Below are positions 16,352 through 24,905 of a stretch of 56,103 nt of DNA, piece after piece. Made by a program: the position numbers and the translations under genes. How positions within the stretch are numbered: position 1 is the first letter of the stretch; each line of letters begins with the position of its first letter. The stretch covers positions 1-56,103 of the forward strand of contig ONHB01000016.1 of NCBI GenBank assembly GCA_900317505.1, given 5' to 3'. The DNA comes from an uncultured Lachnospiraceae bacterium. GTDB lineage: Bacteria > Bacillota > Clostridia > Lachnospirales > Lachnospiraceae. The notes under the pieces were generated by a model. It saw nothing but the letters and a program-made list of their open reading frames with translations, did no database searches and was not told the origin of the DNA.

Positions 16352-19305
16352 GGAAGCCTCCTGTTTTTGGATAATTGATAAAAATGATATTCCGGACAGA
16401 CATCTTTCAGCGGAACGGACAAATTGCCCGGTCCTGTGCTCTTCGGTGTATATACAGATAAATATAGCTCGTCATTAGGGTATTCACAATAAGCCTCATT
16501 TATACCAAGAGGTATGAGCCAGTGTTCCTGTTCATAATCAATATACAAATTTCCATATGCAGAGGCATTGTCTGTATCTTTACTTAATCCAACACAAAAG
16601 ATGGTGTCGGACGTTGGTGCAATTCCAAGCTGCTGTTCTATCAGTGAAGGATCCAGAGTGACTTCCAAAAAGTCATCCGGCTTATCCGAAGATTCCAGAG
16701 TAGTGGTTAAATTGGACAGGTTAGCTGCCAGTACTGCAGGTGCTTTTGCCAGATAGACCGAGGACGAAAATGGAGTCTCTGATAAATCCGCTTTTTCATA
16801 GGCTCCTTCTCCATAGAGTGCTACAAAAAGCTCTCTGGGAAGATAAAACTGCGTAAGGGCATCATAGCGGTAGCCCTGATCCAGCAGGTAACGATACAGA
16901 TAATAATTGTTTAATGGCTTGATATCACTTCCGATGACGGTATGTGAATTGACAGAGGAACACACATCTTTGGAAGCTTCATAGCTTTTAGCCAGAGAAA
17001 CTTTGCCGGAATAGGGAGCCTTTTCATCCAGTAAAAAGTAATAAAGCTGCAGGCTGTTAAGTCCCATGATCCGCATGTCAGGATCGATAAACTTTAAAAT
17101 TGCCAGCCGGTTTTGATAGTCATAAAGTGAGGATAGTGTGTTTGGATCGATAAAGCCATTGCCAAGCCGGTTGAAGGCCTGTCTGTTATCGTCTGAAATA
17201 AGTGTCATGCCATCGGACAAAGCAAAGGGCTTAAAATTGGCTGTATACTCACCAATTACAGAAGCATCTGCATTGGTTGTGCCATCGGGTACGGGGAATT
17301 GATAGTCCCGCATTGTCGAAAACGGTACAAGACCAATACATAAGCAAAGCATGACAAATAGATTTTTACTTTTGTCAGAATGAAAAAACAGGCTGCCATA
17401 ACGGATGCAGAGGATAGGAAGCAGGGCACCGAATACCCAGAGGTAAATGTGACCGCTGCGGGAAAACAGACGACATACCCAGCCCTCATCCATGATGACT
17501 AATGTGTAGGTATAGCAGACCGGCAGCAGGATAAAGGCTGCCGAAGTAAGCAGAAAAGCCGGTGAAGCAAAGGCTCGGATATTTCTCTGCTTCTGACTGT
17601 AATTTTTGTAGATATAAATACAGAGCAGTAGAAGTGCAAGCCATACAAAGGCCATCGGAGCAACAAAACGGACGGCATAATAAAGGGCGTTTCGTATAAC
17701 GGACATAATCCCCTGCATATCCAGATAGGGCATAAACCATTCCGGTACATCGATGGCAGAAAGAGAAAGTCCATCGGCCAGGATTGTCTGGTGGGAATAG
17801 GCAAGCACATGTCTGGCCATGCGGATTAGTAAGGGTATGCTAACTGCGATGGGAACAAGCAGAATCAGTGTTTCGATATAAAAAGACGGTTTTTTACATT
17901 CCGTCCGTAAGGTCTTTTCTTTTAAATAAAGATAGAGGCAGGCACAGGCATAGGGAAGACCTGCACATATGATGGCAAGACCAAAAAGCGGATAGTAGAG
18001 ACCGGATAGGAAACCGCAAAATACATAGGCATATAAAAATCTTCTCTTGTTTTTTGTAACCGCCGGAAGTGTGAGAAAAAGAAGCGCCGGCAGGATGATC
18101 CATGTACGGCAGTAGACCGGCATATGAAAGAGGAAGGCAAATACCAGAGCATAAAAAACACCGACATGTCTGCCAATCAGGTAAACTGTGAGAATGGCAA
18201 ACAGGATCATGGTCAGTGTAAATGCTGCATAAAAGGTGGTGGCTTTTCCGTGGAAAAGAACCGCGTTGAAAAATCCGGGGATCATCGGAAATAATCCGGA
18301 AACCGGAGAATAGTCTGTATAAGCCTTCATGGAAAAATCAACAAGCTGCATATAGGGAAGCATCTGCTCACCATAGTGGTGCATATCGGTTGGCACGATC
18401 TGCGCCGCAGAGATGTAGGAACCGTATAAAAAAACAGATGCCACAGAAGAAAACATAACGGAAAATGTCTGTAGATGTTTCTTTTTAAAATAGGTAAAAA
18501 ATACAGAGATATATAATATAACGATCAGTAAAAGGATGGACAGTCTGTAAGCAATGGGTAACTGCAATTTTATCGTTTCACCCTGATACTGATAGGTGTT
18601 TTTCAAATACAGCAGACATAATAATGGCAGCGGAAGCTGTAGTGCGAAAAATATTCTGCGCATGAAAATGTCGGACAGGGATATTCTTCTTCGGATCAGG
18701 ATAGCCACAGCTAACAAAACTGTAGGTATGAAAAACAACAACAGATCATTGAAAGAGACAGGCAATGAAAGGAAACTGCAGATCATGGCGATCAACTGTA
18801 GGTCAAAATACAAAAATAAATAGACACTGATATAACGAGGTGTATTTTCTTTGTATATGAGCAGAATAATAAAAAAGACAAAAGAAAAAAGCCAGAGATA
18901 ACGCACATGATGCGCATACAAAACAGTCTGGATGACCGCTGGAAGAAATACGGCAAGCTTGGTCCAAGGTATTTTTGAAAAAGTTTTTTGGCCGGGTTGA
19001 TGAGTATCAGACTTGAAAACATGGCAGGACAGAATAAACAAAAACAGACAGATAAAGCAACCAATCCAGGTCAGCAACCAGAATAAATTCCATTCACCTG
19101 TTTTGTTGGAACCGCCTAGTACAATATTGTCAATGATAAGGTCTGTTAGCACAGGGTAACCGGAAAAGGCAGAATCCTTTAACAAAAGATACAGCACGCC
19201 GACGATCATACATGTAATGATAAAAATACCGCAGGGAGAAAGACAGGCTTTTCCTGCTGCTTTTAAATAGGATGATGGATTGTGTCGGGTATCTTTGGTA
19301 TTCAT
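16348..19305 (-). CDS. large polytopic membrane protein, possible GT-C glycosyltransferase
   Basis: A 985-residue protein with at least thirteen hydrophobic segments between residues about 20 and 680, and a hydrophilic C-terminal domain of about 300 residues that should face outside. The acidic loop after TM segments near residue 330 (KAYTDYSPVSGLFPMIPG) resembles the first periplasmic loop of GT-C fold transferases, which use lipid-linked sugars. The neighbouring GT2 transferase and the divergent UDP-sugar pyrophosphorylase support a role in cell-surface polysaccharide or protein glycosylation. I do not recognise the precise family. AAAGGA precedes the ATG. Confidence 0.6.
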   Translation of the reverse strand: MNTKDTRHNPSSYLKAAGKACLSPCGIFIITCMIVGVLYLLLKDSAFSGYPVLTDLIIDNIVLGGSNKTGEWNLFWLLTWIGCFICLFLFILSCHVFKSDTHQPGQKTFSKIPWTKLAVFLPAVIQTVLYAHHVRYLWLFSFVFFIILLIYKENTPRYISVYLFLYFDLQLIAMICSFLSLPVSFNDLLLFFIPTVLLAVAILIRRRISLSDIFMRRIFFALQLPLPLLCLLYLKNTYQYQGETIKLQLPIAYRLSILLLIVILYISVFFTYFKKKHLQTFSVMFSSVASVFLYGSYISAAQIVPTDMHHYGEQMLPYMQLVDFSMKAYTDYSPVSGLFPMIPGFFNAVLFHGKATTFYAAFTLTMILFAILTVYLIGRHVGVFYALVFAFLFHMPVYCRTWIILPALLFLTLPAVTKNKRRFLYAYVFCGFLSGLYYPLFGLAIICAGLPYACACLYLYLKEKTLRTECKKPSFYIETLILLVPIAVSIPLLIRMARHVLAYSHQTILADGLSLSAIDVPEWFMPYLDMQGIMSVIRNALYYAVRFVAPMAFVWLALLLLCIYIYKNYSQKQRNIRAFASPAFLLTSAAFILLPVCYTYTLVIMDEGWVCRLFSRSGHIYLWVFGALLPILCIRYGSLFFHSDKSKNLFVMLCLCIGLVPFSTMRDYQFPVPDGTTNADASVIGEYTANFKPFALSDGMTLISDDNRQAFNRLGNGFIDPNTLSSLYDYQNRLAILKFIDPDMRIMGLNSLQLYYFLLDEKAPYSGKVSLAKSYEASKDVCSSVNSHTVIGSDIKPLNNYYLYRYLLDQGYRYDALTQFYLPRELFVALYGEGAYEKADLSETPFSSSVYLAKAPAVLAANLSNLTTTLESSDKPDDFLEVTLDPSLIEQQLGIAPTSDTIFCVGLSKDTDNASAYGNLYIDYEQEHWLIPLGINEAYCEYPNDELYLSVYTPKSTGPGNLSVPLKDVCPEYHFYQLSKNRRLP

Positions 19306-19347
19306 AGGTTTTCCTTTATCGTTGGTATTATCTTATCCGTAAATGTA

Positions 19348-20391
19348 TTAACGGAAGTAAACTCTGACTGCACAATAGATCAGAAAGTACATGTGATGCT
19401 TCATGAAAAACATGAATAATTTCTCGGCAATGCCAAGATGCTTCATATGACAATGATGTAATGCATAGACAACATCCGGGTCGGTGCAGACACCTTTCAT
19501 ATCGGCGCGGTGCTCGCGGTAGGGCGCCTGTTTCTTTTTGTATATGCCACCCTTTACATGCAGGATGGTGAGACAGAGAAAATCGTCCCAGATCTGGTCA
19601 TTGAAATCAAAAGAATGCTTGGTCTTGCTGATGCGTAGCAGGTTTTCTTTCATGATCTTGATCTTTGACATATAGTTTTCATCGTACCGCATGGTCATGG
19701 ATGTGTCATTCATATAATAATTATAAGGATAAAAGTCCTTTAAGATCACGATTTTTGTGGCATCGAGAAACATGCACAGAGAAAACTGGAAGTCCTCGCC
19801 GATGGAGACTTTGTCATCGCACAGATCCAGATTTTTGCAGACTAAATCGGTGCGTACCAGCTTGGTGACACGGTTGGGATGCAGGTGGCGTCCCAGAAAA
19901 CTTCCGTCATTGATCAGGATCGGAAACATTTCTGTCATCAGCTGTGCGGGCGAAAAGACATCCAGCGGGAAATCCATCTGGTCGTCCCATTCCTTGTGGC
20001 TGTTGTTTTCGTAGATGTGATGGAGACCGCAGCAGGCAATGTCTGCATCCTCTCCGGTAATGCGGTAAAACATCTTTTCATACATGTCCGGATTGATAAA
20101 ATCATCGCTGTCCACGTATCCGGTGTAACGGCCTCTGGCAATCCGGCTTCCGGCCTTCCATGCCGAGGTAAGACCACCGTTTTCTTTGTGGATGACAACA
20201 ACCTTGTCCGGATATTTATCGGCATAGGAATCGCACATGGCAGCAGAGCTGTCGCGGCTTCCATCATCAACCAGAATGATCTCGATATTCCGGAGGGTCT
20301 GCGCGAGTACGCTTTCCATGCAGCGGGGCAGGTATTTTTCCATATTGTATACGGGGATGACGATGCTTACGTCGAATTGGTAATTATTCAT
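19348..20391 (-). CDS. GT2 family glycosyltransferase
   Basis: About 347 residues. The GT-A fold is clear: VSIVIPVYN (residues 8-16), VDDGSRD, and the DxD-type motif YVDSDDF near residue 95 that binds the nucleotide sugar through a metal ion. The C-terminal half is helical, with a hydrophobic stretch at the very end that may contact the membrane. It should transfer a sugar from a UDP- or similar donor to a surface glycan intermediate. ATG 20391 is chosen because the fold begins there; the open frame extends 62 codons further upstream across the divergent promoter region. The ribosome binding site (AAGGA) is about 12 bases away, so the start is not certain. Confidence 0.85.
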   Translation of the reverse strand: MNNYQFDVSIVIPVYNMEKYLPRCMESVLAQTLRNIEIILVDDGSRDSSAAMCDSYADKYPDKVVVIHKENGGLTSAWKAGSRIARGRYTGYVDSDDFINPDMYEKMFYRITGEDADIACCGLHHIYENNSHKEWDDQMDFPLDVFSPAQLMTEMFPILINDGSFLGRHLHPNRVTKLVRTDLVCKNLDLCDDKVSIGEDFQFSLCMFLDATKIVILKDFYPYNYYMNDTSMTMRYDENYMSKIKIMKENLLRISKTKHSFDFNDQIWDDFLCLTILHVKGGIYKKKQAPYREHRADMKGVCTDPDVVYALHHCHMKHLGIAEKLFMFFMKHHMYFLIYCAVRVYFR

Positions 20392-20451
20392 ATAGGGAAA
20401 GTGTCCTTGGTGTTTATTTTTATATGTATCATTATATATAAATATATTATG

Positions 20452-20480
20452 TTTCGCAATTAGCGAAAATATAGTATACT
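20452..20480 (+). promoter_or_regulatory. divergent promoter region with a TTTCGC/GCGAAA operator
   Basis: The perfect inverted repeat TTTCGC (20452-20457) and GCGAAA (20463-20468) overlaps the -35 (TTCGCA) of a promoter whose -10 is TATACT (20475-20480, 16-bp spacing). It lies between the reverse-strand glycosyltransferase operon and the pyrophosphorylase gene, so one regulator could control both. Confidence 0.5.
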
Positions 20481-20526
20481 GATAAGAATAACAGTTTTTG
20501 ACCATAAAACGACAGGAGGTAAAGAT

Positions 20527-21753
20527 ATGGATTACCAGAATGCAGTTCAGAAATGTGAAAAGTATCATCAGGAGCATTTGCTGAAATTTTATGATGAATT
20601 GAATGAGGCGGAAAAAGAGCAGCTTCTGACGCAGATAGAGAAAACAGATTTCTCGGTGTTAGATAGTCTTAAGCATTTAGAGGATGTAAAGAAAAAAGGT
20701 GTGATCACGCCTTTGCAGTCGATGACGCTGAACGAGATTGAGCCGCACAGAGAAGCTTTCGAGCATATCGGAGAGGAAGCGCTCAGACAGGGAAAGGTCG
20801 GTGCGGTACTGCTTGCGGGAGGTATGGGTACAAGACTTGGCAGTGATGCACCAAAGGGTGTATACAATATTGGCCTGACGAGAGATCTGTATATATTTGA
20901 ATGTCTGATCAACAACCTCATGGATATTGTAAAAAGAGTGGATGCATGGATCCCGCTTTTTGTTATGACGAGTGAAAAAAACCATGATGCAACAGTGGAT
21001 TTTTTCAAAGAGCATCGGTATTTTGGCTACAACGAGGATGAGGTGTGGTTTTTTAAACAGGAAATGGCACCGGCAAGTGATTATGAAGGAAAGATCTATC
21101 TGGAGACGAAGTCCAGACTGTCAACATCGCCCAATGGCAACGGCGGCTGGTTTGTGTCCATGGCAAGAAACGGACTTCTGGATGAAGTAAGCAGGCGTGG
21201 AATTGAATGGCTGAATGTGTTTGCTGTTGACAATGTATTGCAGAAGATCGCAGATCCGTTGTTTATCGGTGCGGTCATTGAAAAACAGGTGGAAGTCGGA
21301 GAAAAGGTTGTCAGAAAGGCCAATCCGGATGAAAAGCTCGGAGTTGTATGTCTGGAGGATGGCAGACCTTCCATCGTGGAATATTATGAACTGACGGATG
21401 AGATGCGGAATAAAAAAGATGCCAACGGAGAATATGCGTACAATTTTGGAGTGATCCTCAATTACCTGTTTTCCGTGAAGGCTCTTGAGCGCATCATGTC
21501 ACAAAAGCTGGCACTTCATGTGGTAGAAAAGAAAATAGCGTGTATCGATGAACAGGGCAATCCGGTAAAGCCTGAGGAGCCCAACGGTTACAAATTTGAA
21601 CAGCTGGTACTCGACATGATCCATGACCTTGACAGCTGCCTCTCGTTTGAGGTTGTCAGGGAGCATGAATTTGCCCCTATCAAAAATAAGACCGGTGTCG
21701 ATAGTGTGGATACGGCCAGAGAGCTTTTACAGAAAAACGGTGTTGTCTTATAA
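20527..21753 (+). CDS. UDPGP-type UTP--sugar-1-phosphate uridylyltransferase
   Basis: A 408-residue pyrophosphorylase of the eukaryote-like UDPGP family (UDP-glucose / UDP-N-acetylglucosamine type), not the GalU family. The nucleotide-binding loop LLAGGMGTRLGSDAPKG lies near residues 97-113. It forms a UDP-sugar and pyrophosphate from UTP and a sugar 1-phosphate. Glucose or N-acetylhexosamine specificity cannot be decided by eye. CAGGAGG precedes ATG 20527. It is divergent from the glycosyltransferase operon and probably supplies its donor. A convergent small gene follows after 8 bp. Confidence 0.85.
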   Translation: MDYQNAVQKCEKYHQEHLLKFYDELNEAEKEQLLTQIEKTDFSVLDSLKHLEDVKKKGVITPLQSMTLNEIEPHREAFEHIGEEALRQGKVGAVLLAGGMGTRLGSDAPKGVYNIGLTRDLYIFECLINNLMDIVKRVDAWIPLFVMTSEKNHDATVDFFKEHRYFGYNEDEVWFFKQEMAPASDYEGKIYLETKSRLSTSPNGNGGWFVSMARNGLLDEVSRRGIEWLNVFAVDNVLQKIADPLFIGAVIEKQVEVGEKVVRKANPDEKLGVVCLEDGRPSIVEYYELTDEMRNKKDANGEYAYNFGVILNYLFSVKALERIMSQKLALHVVEKKIACIDEQGNPVKPEEPNGYKFEQLVLDMIHDLDSCLSFEVVREHEFAPIKNKTGVDSVDTARELLQKNGVVL

Positions 21754-21761
21754 AACAACAG

Positions 21762-22028
21762 TCAGTCCTCTTCGATGACCTGAATCTCCAGGTAGTCGAA
21801 GGGGATTTCTTCTATAAAGTTATCCTGATAAAAACGGGCCTTGTCGTGCCGTTTAAATTCATTGATCGTTTTATCAAGCCAGATAGGCTTGGACAGATCA
21901 AAATCGTAACATATTTTTTCCAGACCACGGGAAACTTTGTGTGTTCTGGTATCATCGCTGCCATCTTCGAATACCATATCCTGTAGCAGATGATTATCTT
22001 TCCATATTTTTCCCCAAAGTCGAAACAT
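21762..22028 (-). CDS. conserved 88-residue hypothetical protein
   Basis: A small acidic protein beginning MFRLWGKIWKDNHLL and ending DYLEIQVIEED. I recall near-identical layouts in many Lachnospiraceae genomes, including the motifs DTRTHK and KPIWLD and the acidic C-terminus, but no function is known to me. No signal peptide or membrane segment. GAGG lies nine bases before the ATG. It is transcribed towards the pyrophosphorylase gene and divergently from the alarmone synthetase. Confidence 0.8.
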   Translation of the reverse strand: MFRLWGKIWKDNHLLQDMVFEDGSDDTRTHKVSRGLEKICYDFDLSKPIWLDKTINEFKRHDKARFYQDNFIEEIPFDYLEIQVIEED

Positions 22029-22234
22029 ATTGATGTCCTCACAGTGTGATGTATTTTTTGATTTTTGGTTGTCAGATTATTTTGAAAACGGATTGTTATG
22101 CAATTTTGCCATCCGGTATCAGGTATTATAACAGACAAGACTTACAAGGGTAAATATTTCCGAATAAATTTCGCTGTTAATTTATGGTAATTGCATATAA
22201 AAATGAAATTATTATGAAATTTTTGTGTAATCTG

Positions 22235-22262
22235 CCCACAGGGCTGTGGGATATGGTATAAT
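22235..22262 (+). promoter_or_regulatory. extended -10 promoter with a CCCACAG/CTGTGGG palindrome
   Basis: The perfect palindrome CCCACAG (22235-22241) and CTGTGGG (22244-22250) with a 2-bp centre occupies the position between -35 and -10. The -10 TATAAT (22257-22262) is TG-extended. No good -35 exists, so the palindrome may bind an activator or a repressor. It drives the alarmone synthetase gene. Confidence 0.5.
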
Positions 22263-22321
22263 AATACAAATAAATGCAGGATAACGACATTGTATATAAG
22301 TGTAAAGAGAGGATGAATTCT

Positions 22322-22981
22322 ATGGATTTTAAGCCCGACAGCAGCAATGATGTTAAGAGCTGGGAAGAGGTTGTATTGATTTACAATTCAGCACTCAAGG
22401 AGATCGGGACCAAGCTTGAGATATTAAACGATGAGTTTCAGCACGTACATCAGTACAATCCGATCGAGCATATCAAATCCCGTATTAAAACGCCGCAGAG
22501 TATTGTCAAAAAATTAAAAAAGCATGGTTATGAATCGACCATTGAAAATATGGTCAAATACGTCAATGATATAGCCGGGATCCGTGTGATCTGTTCTTTT
22601 ACTTCAGATATTTACCGGATCGCAGAGATGATCATCAATCAAAGTGATATCAAGGTTATATCTGTCAAGGATTATATCCTGAATCCCAAGCCAAGCGGAT
22701 ATAAGAGCTACCACCTGATCATCAGTGTGCCGATATTCTTATCCGACCGCATCGTGGATACCAAGGTAGAGATCCAGATCAGGACGGTTGCCATGGATTT
22801 CTGGGCGAGCTTAGAGCACAAGATCCATTACAAATTTGAAGGAAACGTACCGAATCATATCCGGGAGTCACTGGTGGAATGTGCAGAGATCGTGGCCGAC
22901 CTGGATGCAAAAATGCTTTCGCTCAATGAAGAGGTACAGGAGCTGGCGGAACAGGAAGCGGAAGAATCGCGGTTAGCCTAG
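22322..22981 (+). CDS. small alarmone synthetase (RelA/SpoT-domain GTP pyrophosphokinase, YjbM/RelQ type)
   Basis: About 219 residues with a single RelA/SpoT synthetase domain and no hydrolase, TGS or ACT domain, which is the small alarmone synthetase layout. Family motifs are YVNDIAGIRVIC, KPSGYKSYH and EIQIRTVAMDFW, the last holding the catalytic acidic residue and the ring-stacking region. It transfers pyrophosphate from ATP to GTP or GDP, making (p)ppGpp independently of ribosome stalling. ATG 22322 sits nine bases behind GAGAGG; two upstream in-frame ATGs (22274, 22313) are less well placed. A strong terminator follows at 23050. Confidence 0.88.
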   Translation: MDFKPDSSNDVKSWEEVVLIYNSALKEIGTKLEILNDEFQHVHQYNPIEHIKSRIKTPQSIVKKLKKHGYESTIENMVKYVNDIAGIRVICSFTSDIYRIAEMIINQSDIKVISVKDYILNPKPSGYKSYHLIISVPIFLSDRIVDTKVEIQIRTVAMDFWASLEHKIHYKFEGNVPNHIRESLVECAEIVADLDAKMLSLNEEVQELAEQEAEESRLA

Positions 22982-23049
22982 GCTAAAAGTAAAAACGGTA
23001 TAAAGCCGGTAAAGTAAAATTACATAATGAATAAAAGACCATGATAAAG

Positions 23050-23094
23050 GACCCTTTGGTGCATGATATAAAATGCATCAAAGAGTCTTTTTTT
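23050..23094 (+). terminator. rho-independent terminator
   Basis: A 15-bp stem with two mismatches, GACCCTTTGGTGCAT (23050-23064) against ATGCATCAAAGAGTC (23073-23087), followed by seven T (23088-23094). Confidence 0.85.
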
Positions 23095-23100
23095 GCCCAA

Positions 23101-23354
23101 ATAAAAGCCCCATAAAATGAGGAGTGCCCAGGCTCCTCGCGGAGACCTGGGCTATTATGAAAAAATTTATCTATGTCTGTAATGTAAGATTACATTAACC
23201 TGTTCGATTTATATTGTTATCATATAACATAAATATGAACAAAGTATGAACAAGGCATGAAAAAATAGTGAATTATAACAAGTAAATAAAAAAATGACAA
23301 ATAAAATTGTGCAAAACTTACAAAAAATGAGAAGGTGCAACACAAAGGGAATGG
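23101..23354 (+). other. structured spacer with hairpin and possible small peptide or RNA
   Basis: Part of the 448-bp gene-free stretch 22982-23430. A GC-rich hairpin GCCCAGG (23126-23132) / CCTGGGC (23146-23152) with an inner TCC/GGA pair stands out from A/T-rich surroundings. A 13-codon open frame (23157-23198, MKKFIYVCNVRLH) follows. Three 11-bp-spaced copies of (T/C)ATGAA(C/A)AA start at 23234, 23245 and 23256. This could be a small RNA or a regulatory region; no known family was recognised. Confidence 0.3.
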
Positions 23355-23383
23355 TTGTCAAAGATTTTGATACATGATAAAAT
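23355..23383 (+). promoter_or_regulatory. promoter of the coiled-coil protein gene
   Basis: TTGTCA (23355-23360), a 17-bp spacer and TAAAAT (23378-23383), 48 bp before the GTG start. Confidence 0.65.
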
Positions 23384-23430
23384 AAATAAAATACTTTGAT
23401 GTTGAAATGAAGTGACTGGAGGAAGTTTTT

Positions 23431-24252
23431 GTGGATAATTTTATGGACAAGCTTGCAAAAAGATTCAATGCAGGAGAAATGATCAAAGCAAATGCACAGG
23501 CTGAAGCAAGAGATATGAAACGTCTGCAGGAACGGACTGCAGAATATGAAAATATGATGCGCGAGATGAGGCGCTTAAATCTTAAAAATGTTGAAGTGAC
23601 AGAGCAGGTGCAGCAGCTGATCCAGTGCGGGATTGAGCAGTTTGAAGGCTATGGCAATGCAGATGGGGAGCTTTTAAAAAAGCTTGAGGAGCTGCAAAAA
23701 GACCTGACAACAGCCAAGATAGGCATTCTGGACAATGAGGCTGAGCTGGAGCGTCTGGTTGCCGATATGCAGGAGACCGTAAACGGTATGAATCTCACGG
23801 TTGGTACCATTCACAGCGAGGTGTCCGTGATCGGCAGCGGCATCAATACCATGCAGTATCAGCTGGGCGGGATCGACAATGGCATCCATGCCCTGGAGCA
23901 GAATATACAGGAAAGTCTCAATAAGGGAATCGATGCAGAGGCACTGACACCGATTTTAGACAGTATCAGCAATTTGCAGCAGGCACTGATTTCTACGAGC
24001 AATATGATCTCTGAGGGCAACAAAAAGCTGGAAGAGCATGTGCACAAGGAAAATGTACGTGTATACCGCAATGTGCAGGCCTCTTTTATAGATGAAGCAG
24101 GTAAAAAAGCCCGCGAGATCAATACACGTATGGATCAGATTGAGGGAACGGTCAAGAAAAACAGCGGCGTCAAGGCCATGGTTGTGATCACTATGTTAGC
24201 ATCCCTTGCGGCTGTTACACTGCAGGTCCTTTCTGTGATCGGAATATTCTGA
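23431..24252 (+). CDS. coiled-coil protein with a C-terminal membrane anchor
   Basis: A 273-residue protein of unrecognised family. Residues about 10-230 are Glu/Gln/Lys-rich with heptad-like spacing typical of coiled coils. The last 25 residues (VVITMLASLAAVTLQVLSVIG) form a single hydrophobic helix, so the protein should be tail-anchored with its coiled coil in the cytoplasm. No enzymatic motif is visible. GTG 23431 lies eight bases behind GGAGG. It has its own promoter. A scaffold or envelope-organising role would be a guess. Confidence 0.7.
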   Translation: MDNFMDKLAKRFNAGEMIKANAQAEARDMKRLQERTAEYENMMREMRRLNLKNVEVTEQVQQLIQCGIEQFEGYGNADGELLKKLEELQKDLTTAKIGILDNEAELERLVADMQETVNGMNLTVGTIHSEVSVIGSGINTMQYQLGGIDNGIHALEQNIQESLNKGIDAEALTPILDSISNLQQALISTSNMISEGNKKLEEHVHKENVRVYRNVQASFIDEAGKKAREINTRMDQIEGTVKKNSGVKAMVVITMLASLAAVTLQVLSVIGIF

Positions 24253-24284
24253 GGCTGACAGCATAGGGAGACAAAGGTACAATT

Positions 24285-24905
24285 ATGGGAAATGTGACGT
24301 TTAAGCCCGGAAATATGCTCTATCCGCTTCCGGCCGTGCTGGTGTCTGTTACGGATGGCAAGGGCAATGACAATGTATTTACAGTGGCATGGACAGGGAC
24401 GGTGTGTTCCGATCCGCCAATGGTTTTTATATCGGTAAGACCTTCCCGGTATTCCTATCAGATGATCAAGGATACCGGAGAATTTGTGATCAACCTGACA
24501 ACCGAAAGCCTTGCGAGGGCAACGGATTTTTGCGGTGTCAGAAGCGGACGTGACGTGGACAAATTTGCAGAGATGCATCTGACAAAGCTTGCGGCAGACA
24601 AGGTAAAGGCACCCTTGATCAAGGAAAGCCCGGTGCGTATCGAATGTCGTGTCACACAGGAGCTTGAGCTTGGCAGCCATGTCATGTTTATTGCAAAGGT
24701 TGAGTCGGTTTCCGTTGACGATGCTTATATGGATGAAAAAAATACCTTCCATCTTTCCAAAGCCAAGCCGATCGTATATTCACATGGAGAATATTATTCA
24801 CTGGATCAGGTTCTCGGGACCTTTGGTTACAGTGTCAGAAAAAATCACAAAAAAAGAAGCACCGGGGCAAAGAAATCCGGGGAGAAGAGTACCAAAAAGG
24901 AATGA
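24285..24905 (+). CDS. flavin reductase family protein (FMN-binding split barrel)
   Basis: A 206-residue FMN-binding split-barrel protein of the flavin reductase / nitrilotriacetate monooxygenase component B type. The family start PGNMLYPLPAVLVSV and the FMN-contact segments TVAWTGTVCSDPP and SVRPSRYSY are present. It would reduce flavin with NAD(P)H, or use bound FMN in an electron-transfer step. The last 25 residues are Lys/Ser-rich (KKRSTGAKKSGEKSTKK) and look like an added unstructured tail. AAGG lies seven bases before ATG 24285. The stop overlaps the start of the peptidase gene (ATGA at 24902), a coupling without obvious functional reason. Confidence 0.85.
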   Translation: MGNVTFKPGNMLYPLPAVLVSVTDGKGNDNVFTVAWTGTVCSDPPMVFISVRPSRYSYQMIKDTGEFVINLTTESLARATDFCGVRSGRDVDKFAEMHLTKLAADKVKAPLIKESPVRIECRVTQELELGSHVMFIAKVESVSVDDAYMDEKNTFHLSKAKPIVYSHGEYYSLDQVLGTFGYSVRKNHKKRSTGAKKSGEKSTKKE

